From positions 1 to 6,414 of the forward strand of contig CALFMA010000202.1 of the NCBI GenBank assembly GCA_937880065.1: a stretch of DNA of 6,414 bases, given 5' to 3'. The notes under the pieces are model-generated. The model saw only the letters and a list, made by a program, of their open reading frames with translations, was not told where the DNA came from and did no database searches. This DNA comes from an uncultured Ruminococcus sp. (GTDB lineage: Bacteria > Bacillota_A > Clostridia > Oscillospirales > Ruminococcaceae). The position numbers and the translations under genes were made by a program. Below, in pieces: positions 1 to 5,791 of the stretch; positions within the stretch are counted from its first letter, which is position 1; each line of letters starts with the position of its first letter.

Positions 1-184
1 ATTGTGCCTCGTATTTGGTAGAAAGTTTTTCGACCGACTTGTCTATTTTCACCAATGCCAAATAAGCGATAGTAACAATCCGGTCTATTTTCTTTTCATC
101 CAATCGATGGAACCTCTCCAGCCACAACACGTCTTTCGGATTTCTTGTACGGTTCTTTGAACCATAGGCCTTGAATTGTCTCAT
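1..184 (-). CDS. Possible partial protein of unknown function, runs off left edge
   Basis: On the minus strand, one frame away from the LRR gene, a reading frame is open from an in-frame TGA near position 257 to the window edge. The first ATG is at 184, giving 61 codons without a stop. The product would begin MRQFKAYGSKNRTRNPKDVL and continue with a charged, helix-like stretch (WLERFHRLDEKKIDRIVTIA, then YLALVKIDKSVEKL). Its composition looks more like a real globular or coiled protein than the tail of the LRR gene that it overlaps. I do not recognise the family. No clear ribosome binding site precedes the ATG, so the true start could lie upstream at a GTG or TTG, or the segment could be a fragment of a longer inserted gene. 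The overlap with the LRR tail suggests that one of the two is not the original reading frame. Confidence 0.35.
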   Translation of the reverse strand, partial: MRQFKAYGSKNRTRNPKDVLWLERFHRLDEKKIDRIVTIAYLALVKIDKSVEKLSTKYEAQ

Positions 185-1694
185 CTTCACGTTCTTCAAA
201 CCTGTCAATTCGCTCAACACCCTCACAATCAGCACTTGCGGAATCAATCAGGGATTTATCAACAATTCTGACGAAAACATCATAAATGCCCGTAGCTAAG
301 CCAGAATCGGCATAATTCCCCGATGTGTAGAAACGCTCCGACTTTCCTGTAACAGCATAAGTCGATTTACTTGCGGCAATTCCGCCCATATGCAAATGAG
401 TAGCATTTTTATGAGAGCCTGCTTCTCCATACTGACCGCTTGAACTGAAACATACACTTTCGCTTGCTGTAGTATCACAAAATCTTGTTATATTGATTCC
501 TCGCTCATAGCAATCCCCTCGTTCAATTGCCACAAAACCGTTTTCATCGGGAATCATACTTAAACCAATACTGTGACTGACATTATTCGTTATGAAATGG
601 ATTTCTTTCATTGTTTCAGCGTCAATTGAAATAAATCCCGAACCCTGATGATGATTTCCGTCATTTGAATATTTAAAAGTCCATTCGGTATCATAAAGCA
701 CAGCAATTACGCCGTCATTATAGGCAATATTGGCATTTCCCGCTTCAAAAGGAAATTGTGCGTCGGTATAGTCAACGGTAAAACCACATTCGCCCATAAG
801 TTTTCCGCTTAAATCATATTTTGAAATTACAATATTTTTCTCTTGCAGAGATTCATCAATTACCTCATCGGAAATTGTTTTTCCCCACATTACATAAAGA
901 CAGTCATCATCTCCAATTGTGGCTGCACCGAATGTATAACCCATATTTATAATTTGCAGGATTTCTGATTTTTCATTTTCGGGAATTAATATAATACCGT
1001 TAGTTCCGCCGTATGCTGCATACTTATCCCCCGATTTACTGCAAACTTCCTGTAAAATGTCAAGAAAACCGAATAAATAATAGCCGGAATTCTCATCGTG
1101 AGTATCAATAATTGGAATAGAGTCAATTTTTATGGAATGGGAATCGGCAATATTGATTTTATTATCCTTATTGTCAGAAACGCTATATTCAAGCTTTTTA
1201 CGGCGGCGGGTAATATCGGTAAGCTTGTCACAGCCACGGAATGCTTTTTTTCCGATAAAAACATCATTGCTGCCCAATGAAACAGACTTCAATGAAGTGC
1301 AGTTATCAAACGCCTTATCGCTGATACATTTCAGGCTATCGGAGAGAGTAACACTCGTAAGAGAAGTGCATTTATTAAAGGCAAAAGCACCTATTTTCGT
1401 AACGCCGTTTTCTATTACAATGCTTTTTATTTTTTCGTTGGCATACCAGACAGAAGTGTTTGTATATTCTTGGTCAATTATTTCCCCCTCGCCGCTGATT
1501 GTAAGAACTCCATTACTGTCCAGCGTCCACTTGATATTTTTATTTACTCCGGTAGTACCCGAACTTACAACATCTGCTGCAACAGCATTAATGGGATAGG
1601 TTTCAACCGTGTTTTTCGGCAATATACCGACATTTGCCGTATTGCATAAAGTCAATGCAATTACAGCAGCTGCTGTTTTTCTGAATATTTTCAT
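96..1694 (-). CDS. Secreted leucine-rich-repeat (BspA-like) protein, C-terminus probably truncated
   Basis: The product is a predicted exported 532-residue protein of the BspA/LRR_5 type. I start it at the ATG at 1694 because AAAGGA lies 9 nt upstream and the next residues (MKIFRKTAAAVIALTL) form a signal peptide, with likely cleavage after AVAA at about residue 40. Two upstream in-frame ATGs have no ribosome binding site, and the first sits at the predicted transcription start. Residues 52-72 resemble the short strand region that often precedes BspA repeats. Residues 88-162 hold three LRR_5 units, with IGAFAFNKCTSL, ISDKAFDNCTSL and IGKKAFRGCDKL as the landmarks. Residues 190-490 are rich in beta strands (AAYGGTNGIILI, GGIAASKSTYAVTGKSE, YDVFVRIVDKSL) and resemble the propeller-like region of ruminococcal surface proteins. 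From about residue 495 the tail is highly charged and unlike that domain. No dockerin or cell-wall anchor is seen. A role in adhesion is inferred, not shown. Confidence 0.85.
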   Translation of the reverse strand: MKIFRKTAAAVIALTLCNTANVGILPKNTVETYPINAVAADVVSSGTTGVNKNIKWTLDSNGVLTISGEGEIIDQEYTNTSVWYANEKIKSIVIENGVTKIGAFAFNKCTSLTSVTLSDSLKCISDKAFDNCTSLKSVSLGSNDVFIGKKAFRGCDKLTDITRRRKKLEYSVSDNKDNKINIADSHSIKIDSIPIIDTHDENSGYYLFGFLDILQEVCSKSGDKYAAYGGTNGIILIPENEKSEILQIINMGYTFGAATIGDDDCLYVMWGKTISDEVIDESLQEKNIVISKYDLSGKLMGECGFTVDYTDAQFPFEAGNANIAYNDGVIAVLYDTEWTFKYSNDGNHHQGSGFISIDAETMKEIHFITNNVSHSIGLSMIPDENGFVAIERGDCYERGINITRFCDTTASESVCFSSSGQYGEAGSHKNATHLHMGGIAASKSTYAVTGKSERFYTSGNYADSGLATGIYDVFVRIVDKSLIDSASADCEGVERIDRFEEREDETIQGLWFKEPYKKSERRVVAGEVPSIG

Positions 1695-1702
1695 TTTTAA
1701 TG

Positions 1703-1710
1703 TTCCTTTC
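1703..1710 (-). promoter_or_regulatory. Ribosome binding site that fixes the LRR gene start
   Basis: The minus strand reads GAAAGGAA here, with the AGGA core 9 nt before the ATG at 1694. The two upstream in-frame ATGs (1742, 1724) have no comparable site, so this decides the start. Confidence 0.75.
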
Positions 1711-1750
1711 GTATTATTTTTCATGTAAACCACATCAATCAACTACTTTT

Positions 1751-1779
1751 ATACTATCACAAAAATAAAGCTGTGTCAA
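1751..1779 (-). promoter_or_regulatory. SigA-type promoter for the LRR gene, with extended -10
   Basis: The minus strand has a perfect -35 TTGACA (1774-1779), a 17-bp spacer and TAGTAT as -10 (1751-1756), preceded by TGA to give an extended -10. AT-rich DNA (TTTTATATTTTTTA) lies directly upstream of the -35. The predicted transcription start is near 1744, leaving about 50 nt of leader before the start codon at 1694. This placement argues against the longer reading that starts at 1742. Confidence 0.65.
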
Positions 1780-1819
1780 TAAAAAATATAAAAGTTTACA
1801 ATTTCCGACGCAAAATTTA

Positions 1820-1833
1820 TTGTAGATACACAA
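1820..1833. promoter_or_regulatory. Candidate operator: imperfect palindrome between divergent promoters
   Basis: TTGTAGATACACAA is a dyad of the form TTGTnnATnnACAA. It lies between the two divergent promoters, 20 bp upstream of the rightward -35 and 41 bp upstream of the leftward -35. A regulator bound here could affect both genes. Short AT-rich dyads occur by chance, and I do not recognise the site as belonging to a particular regulator. Confidence 0.2.
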
Positions 1834-1852
1834 CAAAATATTTTTCTAAGTA

Positions 1853-1881
1853 TTGTGTTTTTCATTAAAATGTGCTATAAT
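1853..1881 (+). promoter_or_regulatory. Promoter of the GH9 cellulase gene, extended -10
   Basis: TTGTGT (1853-1858), a 17-bp spacer and a perfect TATAAT (1876-1881) with TGC directly before it (extended -10). The weak -35 (three of six consensus bases) combined with an extended -10 fits a promoter that may be helped by an activator. The transcription start would be near 1888, leaving about 34 nt of leader that contains the strong ribosome binding site TAAGGAGG (1907-1914). Confidence 0.65.
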
Positions 1882-1921
1882 ATTATAGATAAGACTTCAA
1901 CTTTTATAAGGAGGCATTTTA

Positions 1922-4456
1922 ATGAAAAAACAGATTTTCAAACGCTGCACAGCTTTTATTTTAGCTGCTGCCTGCACAACTGCTTTGATGCCATTTTCCA
2001 CAGTCTATGCAGGGAATGTTGAAGAAACTCCCGATTTACAGCTTCAAACTGTACTTTTCAAAAACGGCGAGTCCGACTCATGGACTACGGAAAGCTGGGG
2101 CGGAGCGAATATTCTGCCGAATACAAGCTGGCGAACTACTGATATTTCCGATTATTACTACAATGGTCAGCTGTCCTTTGAAGTAAAATCAAACGCATCT
2201 GAGGCTTTGTCATTCAGAATAGGACTTACCTCATACTGCCATTCCGAAACGGTAAATATTTACTGGACAGAACTTGAAAAATACAAAGGAAAAATGATTG
2301 CAGGCACGGATTGGACAAGCTATACCCTGTCAATCAAGGAGCTGATTGATGCCTTTCCCGACAGCGGATTTGACCTTTCAAATCTGCGAAAGGTATCTAC
2401 AGGTGCTGTAAAATCAGGACAATCCGTAACTTTCCGCAATGTAAAAATCACATCTGCCGATGATGAAAGACAGTATCCGTTTATCAAGGTCAATCAAGTG
2501 GGATACAGCGTAAACGGTGCAAAAACTGCTCGCATCAGCTATTTTGCAAAATTCGGCTCACTTAACGGCAAAACATATGAAATAGTTGACAAAAACAGTG
2601 GTAAAACTGTCCTCACGGGTACGCTGGGAGAAGCTGAACTCAACGAGCATCTTTCGGGCGAATCCGTTCATATCATTAACTTTGACCAGCTGAAAACGGC
2701 AGGCACATATTTTATCCGTGTGGCTGATACGGGATTTTCAGAAACTGCTCGTTCCCCTTACGATGTTGAACAGGGGCTTGAAACAGATACTCTGATTTCC
2801 GCATCTTTCCAAATCGGTGACAATATTTATGATGACCTGCTCAATGATATGATGAAATATTATTACTATCAGCGTCAGGGCATTGACCTTGATGAAAAAT
2901 ATGCAGGAATTTTTGCCCGTGAAAATCTTCATCCTGCCGATGCTGCGGTAAAAAAATGGTCTGACAGAGATAATCCCAATGCCGAAACTTTTGATATTAC
3001 GCAAGGCTGGTATGATGCAGGCGACTACGGGAAATACACCTCGCCAGGTGCAACATCTGTTGAAAATCTGCTCCTTGCCTATGACCTATATCCCCAGTTT
3101 TTTCAGGATATGAAGCTGAATATTCCCGAAAGTGACACCACTAACGCCGCATATGTTGATGCCCCTGCTTATCTCAGCGAAATCAAATGGGAGATTGATA
3201 TGCTCCTTAAACTTGAACACGCAAGCAAGGACGGCTCATTCTACGTTGCGGCAAATTACAACGACGGCACAATTTATCTTGAAGATACCCTTTATCAATC
3301 CTCAAATCACAACTCCCCCACGGAACAGCGTGACCTCCGTTCACATCTTGCAACATCTGATATGGCGGCAATGCTTGCCCATGCTTATCTGATTTACAAG
3401 GACATACCTGCATATGCGGATTTTGCACAGACTTGCCTTGATACATCAATCCGAGCATGGAAATGGGTGACGGATTCCGCTAATCCGCAGCATCCCTCTA
3501 TCGGTGCGGCAAACCGTACATATACATTTACGCAGGAAGAACTTGACCGCAGTATGTACTGGGCAGCAGGCTCAATTTATCGTGCCGCAAAATCCGCTGA
3601 TATGGACGCATCAGAATATGAAGATTATCTCATTGCAAACTGCGAAAAAGAAAATGTCACAAAATGCTTTACAGGTGCATCTCTTGGCTATCATCAGCAC
3701 GGACGCTCATTGCTTGGATATTTCCATTATCTTTACGAAAATGATGATGCCGATACAAAAATGACAGAGGTATTCCAAAAAGCGATTTCTTGGCGTAAAC
3801 GCATACTCGGCTATGACAACTGGGGAACTGACCACCCCGACTGGGGCTACTGGTGGGGTTCAAATATGGTTATTGCCCAATGTGCCACAAGTACTCTCAT
3901 AAGCAGTATTATTCTTGAAGGTGAGGACGCAATTCCCGCTGAGGTAATTTTATCGGGCGAAAGTGCATTTAATTATATCCTTGGTGTAAATCCCGTATCA
4001 TTCAGCTATGTTTCGGGACATGGCGAAAATTCCGTAGAAAATATATACAGCGGAATTTATTCAAGAGATGCAAAGCTTAATCCCTATCAATGCCCCGACG
4101 GCTATGTGACAGAGGGTACAAACCCTGCGGATAACCGACAGCTTTCAAAATTCGACGGCAAATGCTATATGGATAGTGATGCGGAATTTACCACAAATGA
4201 AAATACAATTTACGGCAATGCGGCAATGATTTTCCTTACAGCCTCAATTATGTCACGAATTGAATCCGAACAGGTAAAGGGTGATGTAAATGCTGACGGA
4301 AAATTCAATATCGCCGATTTAACGCTGATGCAGAAATGGCTTCTCGGTACTCCAGATACTAAGCTTACCAACTGGAAAGCAGGCGATTTCTGCGAAGATA
4401 ACCGCCTTGACGTATTCGATTTCTGCCTTATGCGAAGTGAATTTCTGAATCAATAA
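1922..4456 (+). CDS. Cellulosomal GH9 endoglucanase (signal peptide, CBM-like, Ig-like, GH9, dockerin)
   Basis: The product is a secreted 844-residue beta-1,4-glucanase expected to hydrolyse cellulose by an inverting mechanism. TAAGGAGG sits 7 nt before the ATG. Residues 1-30 are a signal peptide ending VYA. Residues 38-178 form a beta-rich module resembling carbohydrate-binding modules of the CBM4/CBM30 kind (family not assigned). Residues 186-282 are the Ig-like domain (CelD_N type; PFIKVNQVGY, then GTYFIRVAD) common in theme-D-like GH9 enzymes. Residues 285-777 are the GH9 six-hairpin fold. GWYDAGDYGKY supplies D365 and D368 (the base), SGHGEN supplies H700, and TTNENTIYGNAA supplies the likely acid E760. 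Residues 785-844 are a dockerin with two calcium loops (D788/N790/D792/D799 and D822/C824/D826/D833). The AGDFCED...DVFDFCLM wording of the second loop is typical of Ruminococcus. No key residue is missing and it looks intact. Endo versus processive activity cannot be read from the sequence. Confidence 0.95.
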   Translation: MKKQIFKRCTAFILAAACTTALMPFSTVYAGNVEETPDLQLQTVLFKNGESDSWTTESWGGANILPNTSWRTTDISDYYYNGQLSFEVKSNASEALSFRIGLTSYCHSETVNIYWTELEKYKGKMIAGTDWTSYTLSIKELIDAFPDSGFDLSNLRKVSTGAVKSGQSVTFRNVKITSADDERQYPFIKVNQVGYSVNGAKTARISYFAKFGSLNGKTYEIVDKNSGKTVLTGTLGEAELNEHLSGESVHIINFDQLKTAGTYFIRVADTGFSETARSPYDVEQGLETDTLISASFQIGDNIYDDLLNDMMKYYYYQRQGIDLDEKYAGIFARENLHPADAAVKKWSDRDNPNAETFDITQGWYDAGDYGKYTSPGATSVENLLLAYDLYPQFFQDMKLNIPESDTTNAAYVDAPAYLSEIKWEIDMLLKLEHASKDGSFYVAANYNDGTIYLEDTLYQSSNHNSPTEQRDLRSHLATSDMAAMLAHAYLIYKDIPAYADFAQTCLDTSIRAWKWVTDSANPQHPSIGAANRTYTFTQEELDRSMYWAAGSIYRAAKSADMDASEYEDYLIANCEKENVTKCFTGASLGYHQHGRSLLGYFHYLYENDDADTKMTEVFQKAISWRKRILGYDNWGTDHPDWGYWWGSNMVIAQCATSTLISSIILEGEDAIPAEVILSGESAFNYILGVNPVSFSYVSGHGENSVENIYSGIYSRDAKLNPYQCPDGYVTEGTNPADNRQLSKFDGKCYMDSDAEFTTNENTIYGNAAMIFLTASIMSRIESEQVKGDVNADGKFNIADLTLMQKWLLGTPDTKLTNWKAGDFCEDNRLDVFDFCLMRSEFLNQ

Positions 4457-4508
4457 GAATTATTATTGATGTGTAAATTAAACAACAGTAAACAAATATA
4501 TCACCTTT

Positions 4509-4538
4509 TTCACAAAAAATTCCTTTCACGAATATTAT
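4509..4538 (+). promoter_or_regulatory. Candidate promoter of the cotJ operon
   Basis: TTCACA (4509-4514), an 18-bp spacer and TATTAT (4533-4538) each match the SigA consensus at five of six positions. The start site would be near 4545, the first base of the small hairpin at 4545-4560. In Bacillus subtilis cotJ is controlled by the sporulation factor SigE. I see no convincing SigE-type -10/-35 pair here, but AT-rich DNA makes this uncertain. Confidence 0.4.
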
Positions 4539-4577
4539 AAAAAAGCGGTAGGAATACCGCAATTCATGAAAGGAGTT
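4518..4577 (+). repeat. Nested inverted repeat covering the cotJA ribosome binding site
   Basis: Arms 4518-4533 (AATTCCTTTCACGAAT) and 4562-4577 (ATTCATGAAAGGAGTT) are complementary at 14 of 16 positions. In RNA one of the exceptions is a G-U wobble (4520/4575) and the other is a C/A mismatch (4529/4566). The right arm contains the whole cotJA Shine-Dalgarno AAAGGAG. A second hairpin (4545-4560) is nested inside. A transcript starting at the local promoter would lack the left arm, while one reading through from the cellulase gene would contain it. Confidence 0.6.
4545..4560. terminator. 6-bp hairpin with GGAA (GNRA) loop; minus-strand terminator or 5'-end stabiliser
   Basis: GCGGTA-GGAA-TACCGC is a perfect stem with a GNRA-type tetraloop. 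No T-run follows on the plus strand, so it does not look like a plus-strand terminator for the cellulase gene. On the minus strand it is followed by TTTTTT, as in an intrinsic terminator. If the cotJ transcript starts at about 4545, the hairpin would form its exact 5' end and could protect the mRNA. No other terminator is visible between the cellulase stop codon and cotJA. Confidence 0.45.
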
Positions 4578-4582
4578 ATTTT

Positions 4583-4843
4583 ATGAATCTTAATTTTTAT
4601 GATGATATAAACGGCGTTTTTTCTGCTGAACGCAATGCAGGCTACCGCAGAGCAAATACGGAATCAATGCCGCAGCCTGATTATAACGGCGATATGCCGC
4701 CATTTCCGAAAAATACTCCCCTCGCTATGGCATATGTGCCGTTTCAAAGCTGGGGAGATACCAAATCTGCGGAAGATGCCCTTGAATGCGGTACACTTTT
4801 CAGCGACTTGGTTTATCCATTCAAAGGAGGCGGAAACAGATGA
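4583..4843 (+). CDS. cotJA: Spore coat-associated protein CotJA
   Basis: The 86-residue product matches the CotJA family. The diagnostic C-terminal block is at residues 47-82: LAMAYVPFQSWG (47-58), then ALECGTLFSDLVYPFKGG. The first 46 residues are a variable, proline-rich lead. AAAGGAG sits 7 nt before the ATG. In Bacillus subtilis the cotJABC operon is expressed in the mother cell, and its products assemble into the inner spore coat. The length is normal for the family. The stop overlaps the next start (ATGA, 4840-4843), indicating translational coupling with cotJB. An inverted repeat in the leader pairs with this gene's ribosome binding site. The presence of cotJA suggests a spore-forming lineage. 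Confidence 0.88.
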   Translation: MNLNFYDDINGVFSAERNAGYRRANTESMPQPDYNGDMPPFPKNTPLAMAYVPFQSWGDTKSAEDALECGTLFSDLVYPFKGGGNR

Positions 4844-5082
4844 ACAAGGCTATGCTTATGCAGAAAATCAAGCAGCTGGATTTCACCTTAAAAGAGCTTA
4901 ATCTGTATCTCGATACTCACCCCAACTGCCGCCGTGCGTTGGCTATGTTTCAGAAATACAAAGCACTTCGTGAGGCAGCTGTAAACGATTATACAAAGAA
5001 TTTCGGACCTATCGTCCCCGAACAGTCAAACAATCCAACTCATTGGGACTGGATTGACAGCCCTTTTCCATGGGAGGTGTAA
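4840..5082 (+). CDS. cotJB: Spore coat protein CotJB
   Basis: The 80-residue product matches CotJB. Helical LDFTLKELNLYLDTHPNCRR (residues 13-32) is the family hallmark, and the protein ends with the conserved HWDWIDSPFPWEV. I start at the ATG overlapping the cotJA stop because AAAGGAGG lies 9 nt upstream and the family begins MNK-x-LL-x-KI. The longer in-frame start at 4786 would lie inside cotJA and has no support. CotJB acts with CotJA and CotJC in the spore coat; its biochemical role is not known. The gene looks intact, but its normal downstream partner is broken directly after it, so the complex may not assemble as usual in this strain. Confidence 0.88.
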   Translation: MNKAMLMQKIKQLDFTLKELNLYLDTHPNCRRALAMFQKYKALREAAVNDYTKNFGPIVPEQSNNPTHWDWIDSPFPWEV

Positions 5083-5085
5083 TTT

Positions 5086-5130
5086 ATGTGGCAGTATGAG
5101 AAAAAATTATCATATCTTTGTTGTACATAA
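5086..5130 (+). pseudogene. cotJC: cotJC 5' fragment, about 11 codons, then disrupted
   Basis: Three nt after the cotJB stop, an ATG preceded by GGGAGG (8-nt spacing) opens a frame reading MWQYEKKLSYLCCT and then stops. CotJC proteins, which are manganese-catalase-like coat components of about 190 residues, begin with MW-x-YEKKL-x-Y, and cotJC is the expected third gene of this operon. Family resemblance ends after about residue 10 (around 5115). The remaining 95 percent of the gene is absent: what follows is a palindrome and an IS3-type remnant on the opposite strand. The rest of cotJC is not found elsewhere in the window. Loss by insertion plus deletion or rearrangement is inferred. Confidence 0.75.
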
Positions 5131-5166
5131 CATAAAACGGCTGTATTTAGCCGTTTTATGTTATGT
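5125..5166. terminator. 18-bp perfect hairpin, bidirectional terminator candidate
   Basis: ACATAACATAAAACGGCT (5125-5142), a 6-nt loop GTATTT and AGCCGTTTTATGTTATGT (5149-5166) form a perfect stem. The core GGCT/AGCC is followed by a T-rich arm in both directions (CGGCT...AGCCGTTTTATG), as expected for an intrinsic terminator that works on both strands. It lies between the rightward cotJ remnant and the leftward transposase remnant, so it would stop both converging transcripts. It may have come from the lost cotJ terminator or from the inserted element. Confidence 0.65.
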
Positions 5167-5215
5167 GGTATTCAATTATGTCTGTATTTATTGTACAAGT
5201 CCATACAGAAGAAAA

Positions 5216-5706
5216 TCACGCTGCAAGATCAATATTTTCATAGTAGCGTATTCTTTTTACAGCAGGCGGAAGTCCTCCATTTGCTGTACAAATCCTTCTA
5301 TTTGCCCAATAACTCATGTAATATCGCCATATTTTCGTCTTTAACTCCTCCATTGTATAGTTTTCAGGCTTATCGTTGGGCTGTAAAACACTTCTTCTTT
5401 CATTCTTGCCCACATACTTTCACAGCGAGCATTGTTATGGTATCTTCTTCCAGCACTGTTCATACTCTGGATTATACCATATTTATGCAGCTTTTCACGA
5501 TATTCTGCGCTTGTATACTGGCTGCCTCTATCTGAATGGATTATACAACCGGCTATATCAGTGTAAGATATTTTTGCATTTTCAAGAGTATGGCAACAAA
5601 GTGCAGCTCTTATATTATCTTCAATGGCAAGACCTAATGGCATGAGATCAAAACAATCAAATATTGCCGAAACATAGACTTTTCCATAGGTCTCATTTCT
5701 TGACAC
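5216..5706 (-). pseudogene. IS3-family transposase (OrfB) fragment, truncated and frameshifted
   Basis: The fragment shows the integrase-core (rve) half of an IS3-type transposase. The first frame runs from a GTG at 5706: GKVYVSAIFDCFDLMPLGLA, then CIIHSDRGSQYTSAEYREKL with the second catalytic Asp in HSDRG, and NNARCESMWARMKEE with the catalytic Glu. At about 5376-5383 the reading shifts: the first frame runs out (FYSPTISLKT), while the next frame carries PNDKPENYTMEELKT, IWRYYMSYWANRRICTANGG and LPPAVKRIRYYENIDLAA up to the stop at 5216. This fits a one-base deletion at AGCCCAACG, where relatives have FYS-x-ND. The N-terminal DNA-binding part and the first catalytic Asp are missing, so it cannot be active alone. 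Confidence 0.88.
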
Positions 5707-5751
5707 TCTCCTTTTATTTTATTATACTTTGTTCGAACGGTTTGTGTCAAG
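5699..5751. repeat. Inverted 8-bp repeat flanking a consensus promoter
   Basis: CTTGACAC (5699-5706) and GTGTCAAG (5744-5751) are perfect inverted copies separated by 37 bp. The outer copy contains the -35 TTGACA of the leftward promoter, and the inner copy marks the start of the transposase fragment. The palindrome GTTCGAAC (5731-5738) lies between them. These could be operator half-sites, IS-end sequences, or repeats that promoted the internal deletion. Confidence 0.45.
5721..5750 (-). promoter_or_regulatory. Perfect-consensus SigA promoter reading into the transposase fragment
   Basis: On the minus strand TTGACA (5745-5750), an 18-bp spacer and TATAAT (5721-5726) are both perfect hexamers. 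AAAAGGAGA follows directly and abuts the GTG at 5706 with no spacing, so the ribosome binding site was probably meant for a start codon that was lost. This is what one would expect from the left end of an IS, promoter plus orfA ribosome binding site, joined by deletion to the middle of orfB. Confidence 0.65.
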
Positions 5752-5791
5752 TTTTATTATACAGGATCACTTTATACCTGTCCTTTCTTTT

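Larger units (their letters stand above)
5167..5763 (-). mobile_element. Degenerate IS3-family insertion sequence remnant
   Basis: This interval contains the 3' half of an IS3-type transposase on the minus strand plus a promoter segment that could be the element's left end. The orfA region and the first part of orfB are absent, so the element has suffered an internal deletion with its junction near 5706. I could not fix the ends. Weak candidates are TGTATTTATTGTACAAG (from 5183, plus strand) and TGTATAATAAAACTTGACAC (from 5763, minus strand), which share only scattered bases beyond TGTAT, and no matching target duplication flanks them. The limits given are therefore approximate. Confidence 0.55.

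Noticed and set aside
1132..1599. Plus-strand open frame of 155 codons opposite the LRR gene
   Set aside because: It lies entirely antisense to a well-supported secreted protein, has no ribosome binding site or recognisable motif, and its composition is that of a shadow frame.
1695..1742. Longer N-terminus for the LRR protein starting at 1742
   Set aside because: The extra 16 residues would precede the signal peptide, the ATGs at 1742 and 1724 lack ribosome binding sites, and the predicted transcription start is at about 1744.
4786..4839. Longer start for CotJB inside cotJA
   Set aside because: The extra 18 residues are out-of-frame cotJA sequence. The ATG at 4840 has AAAGGAGG 9 nt upstream and matches the family N-terminus.
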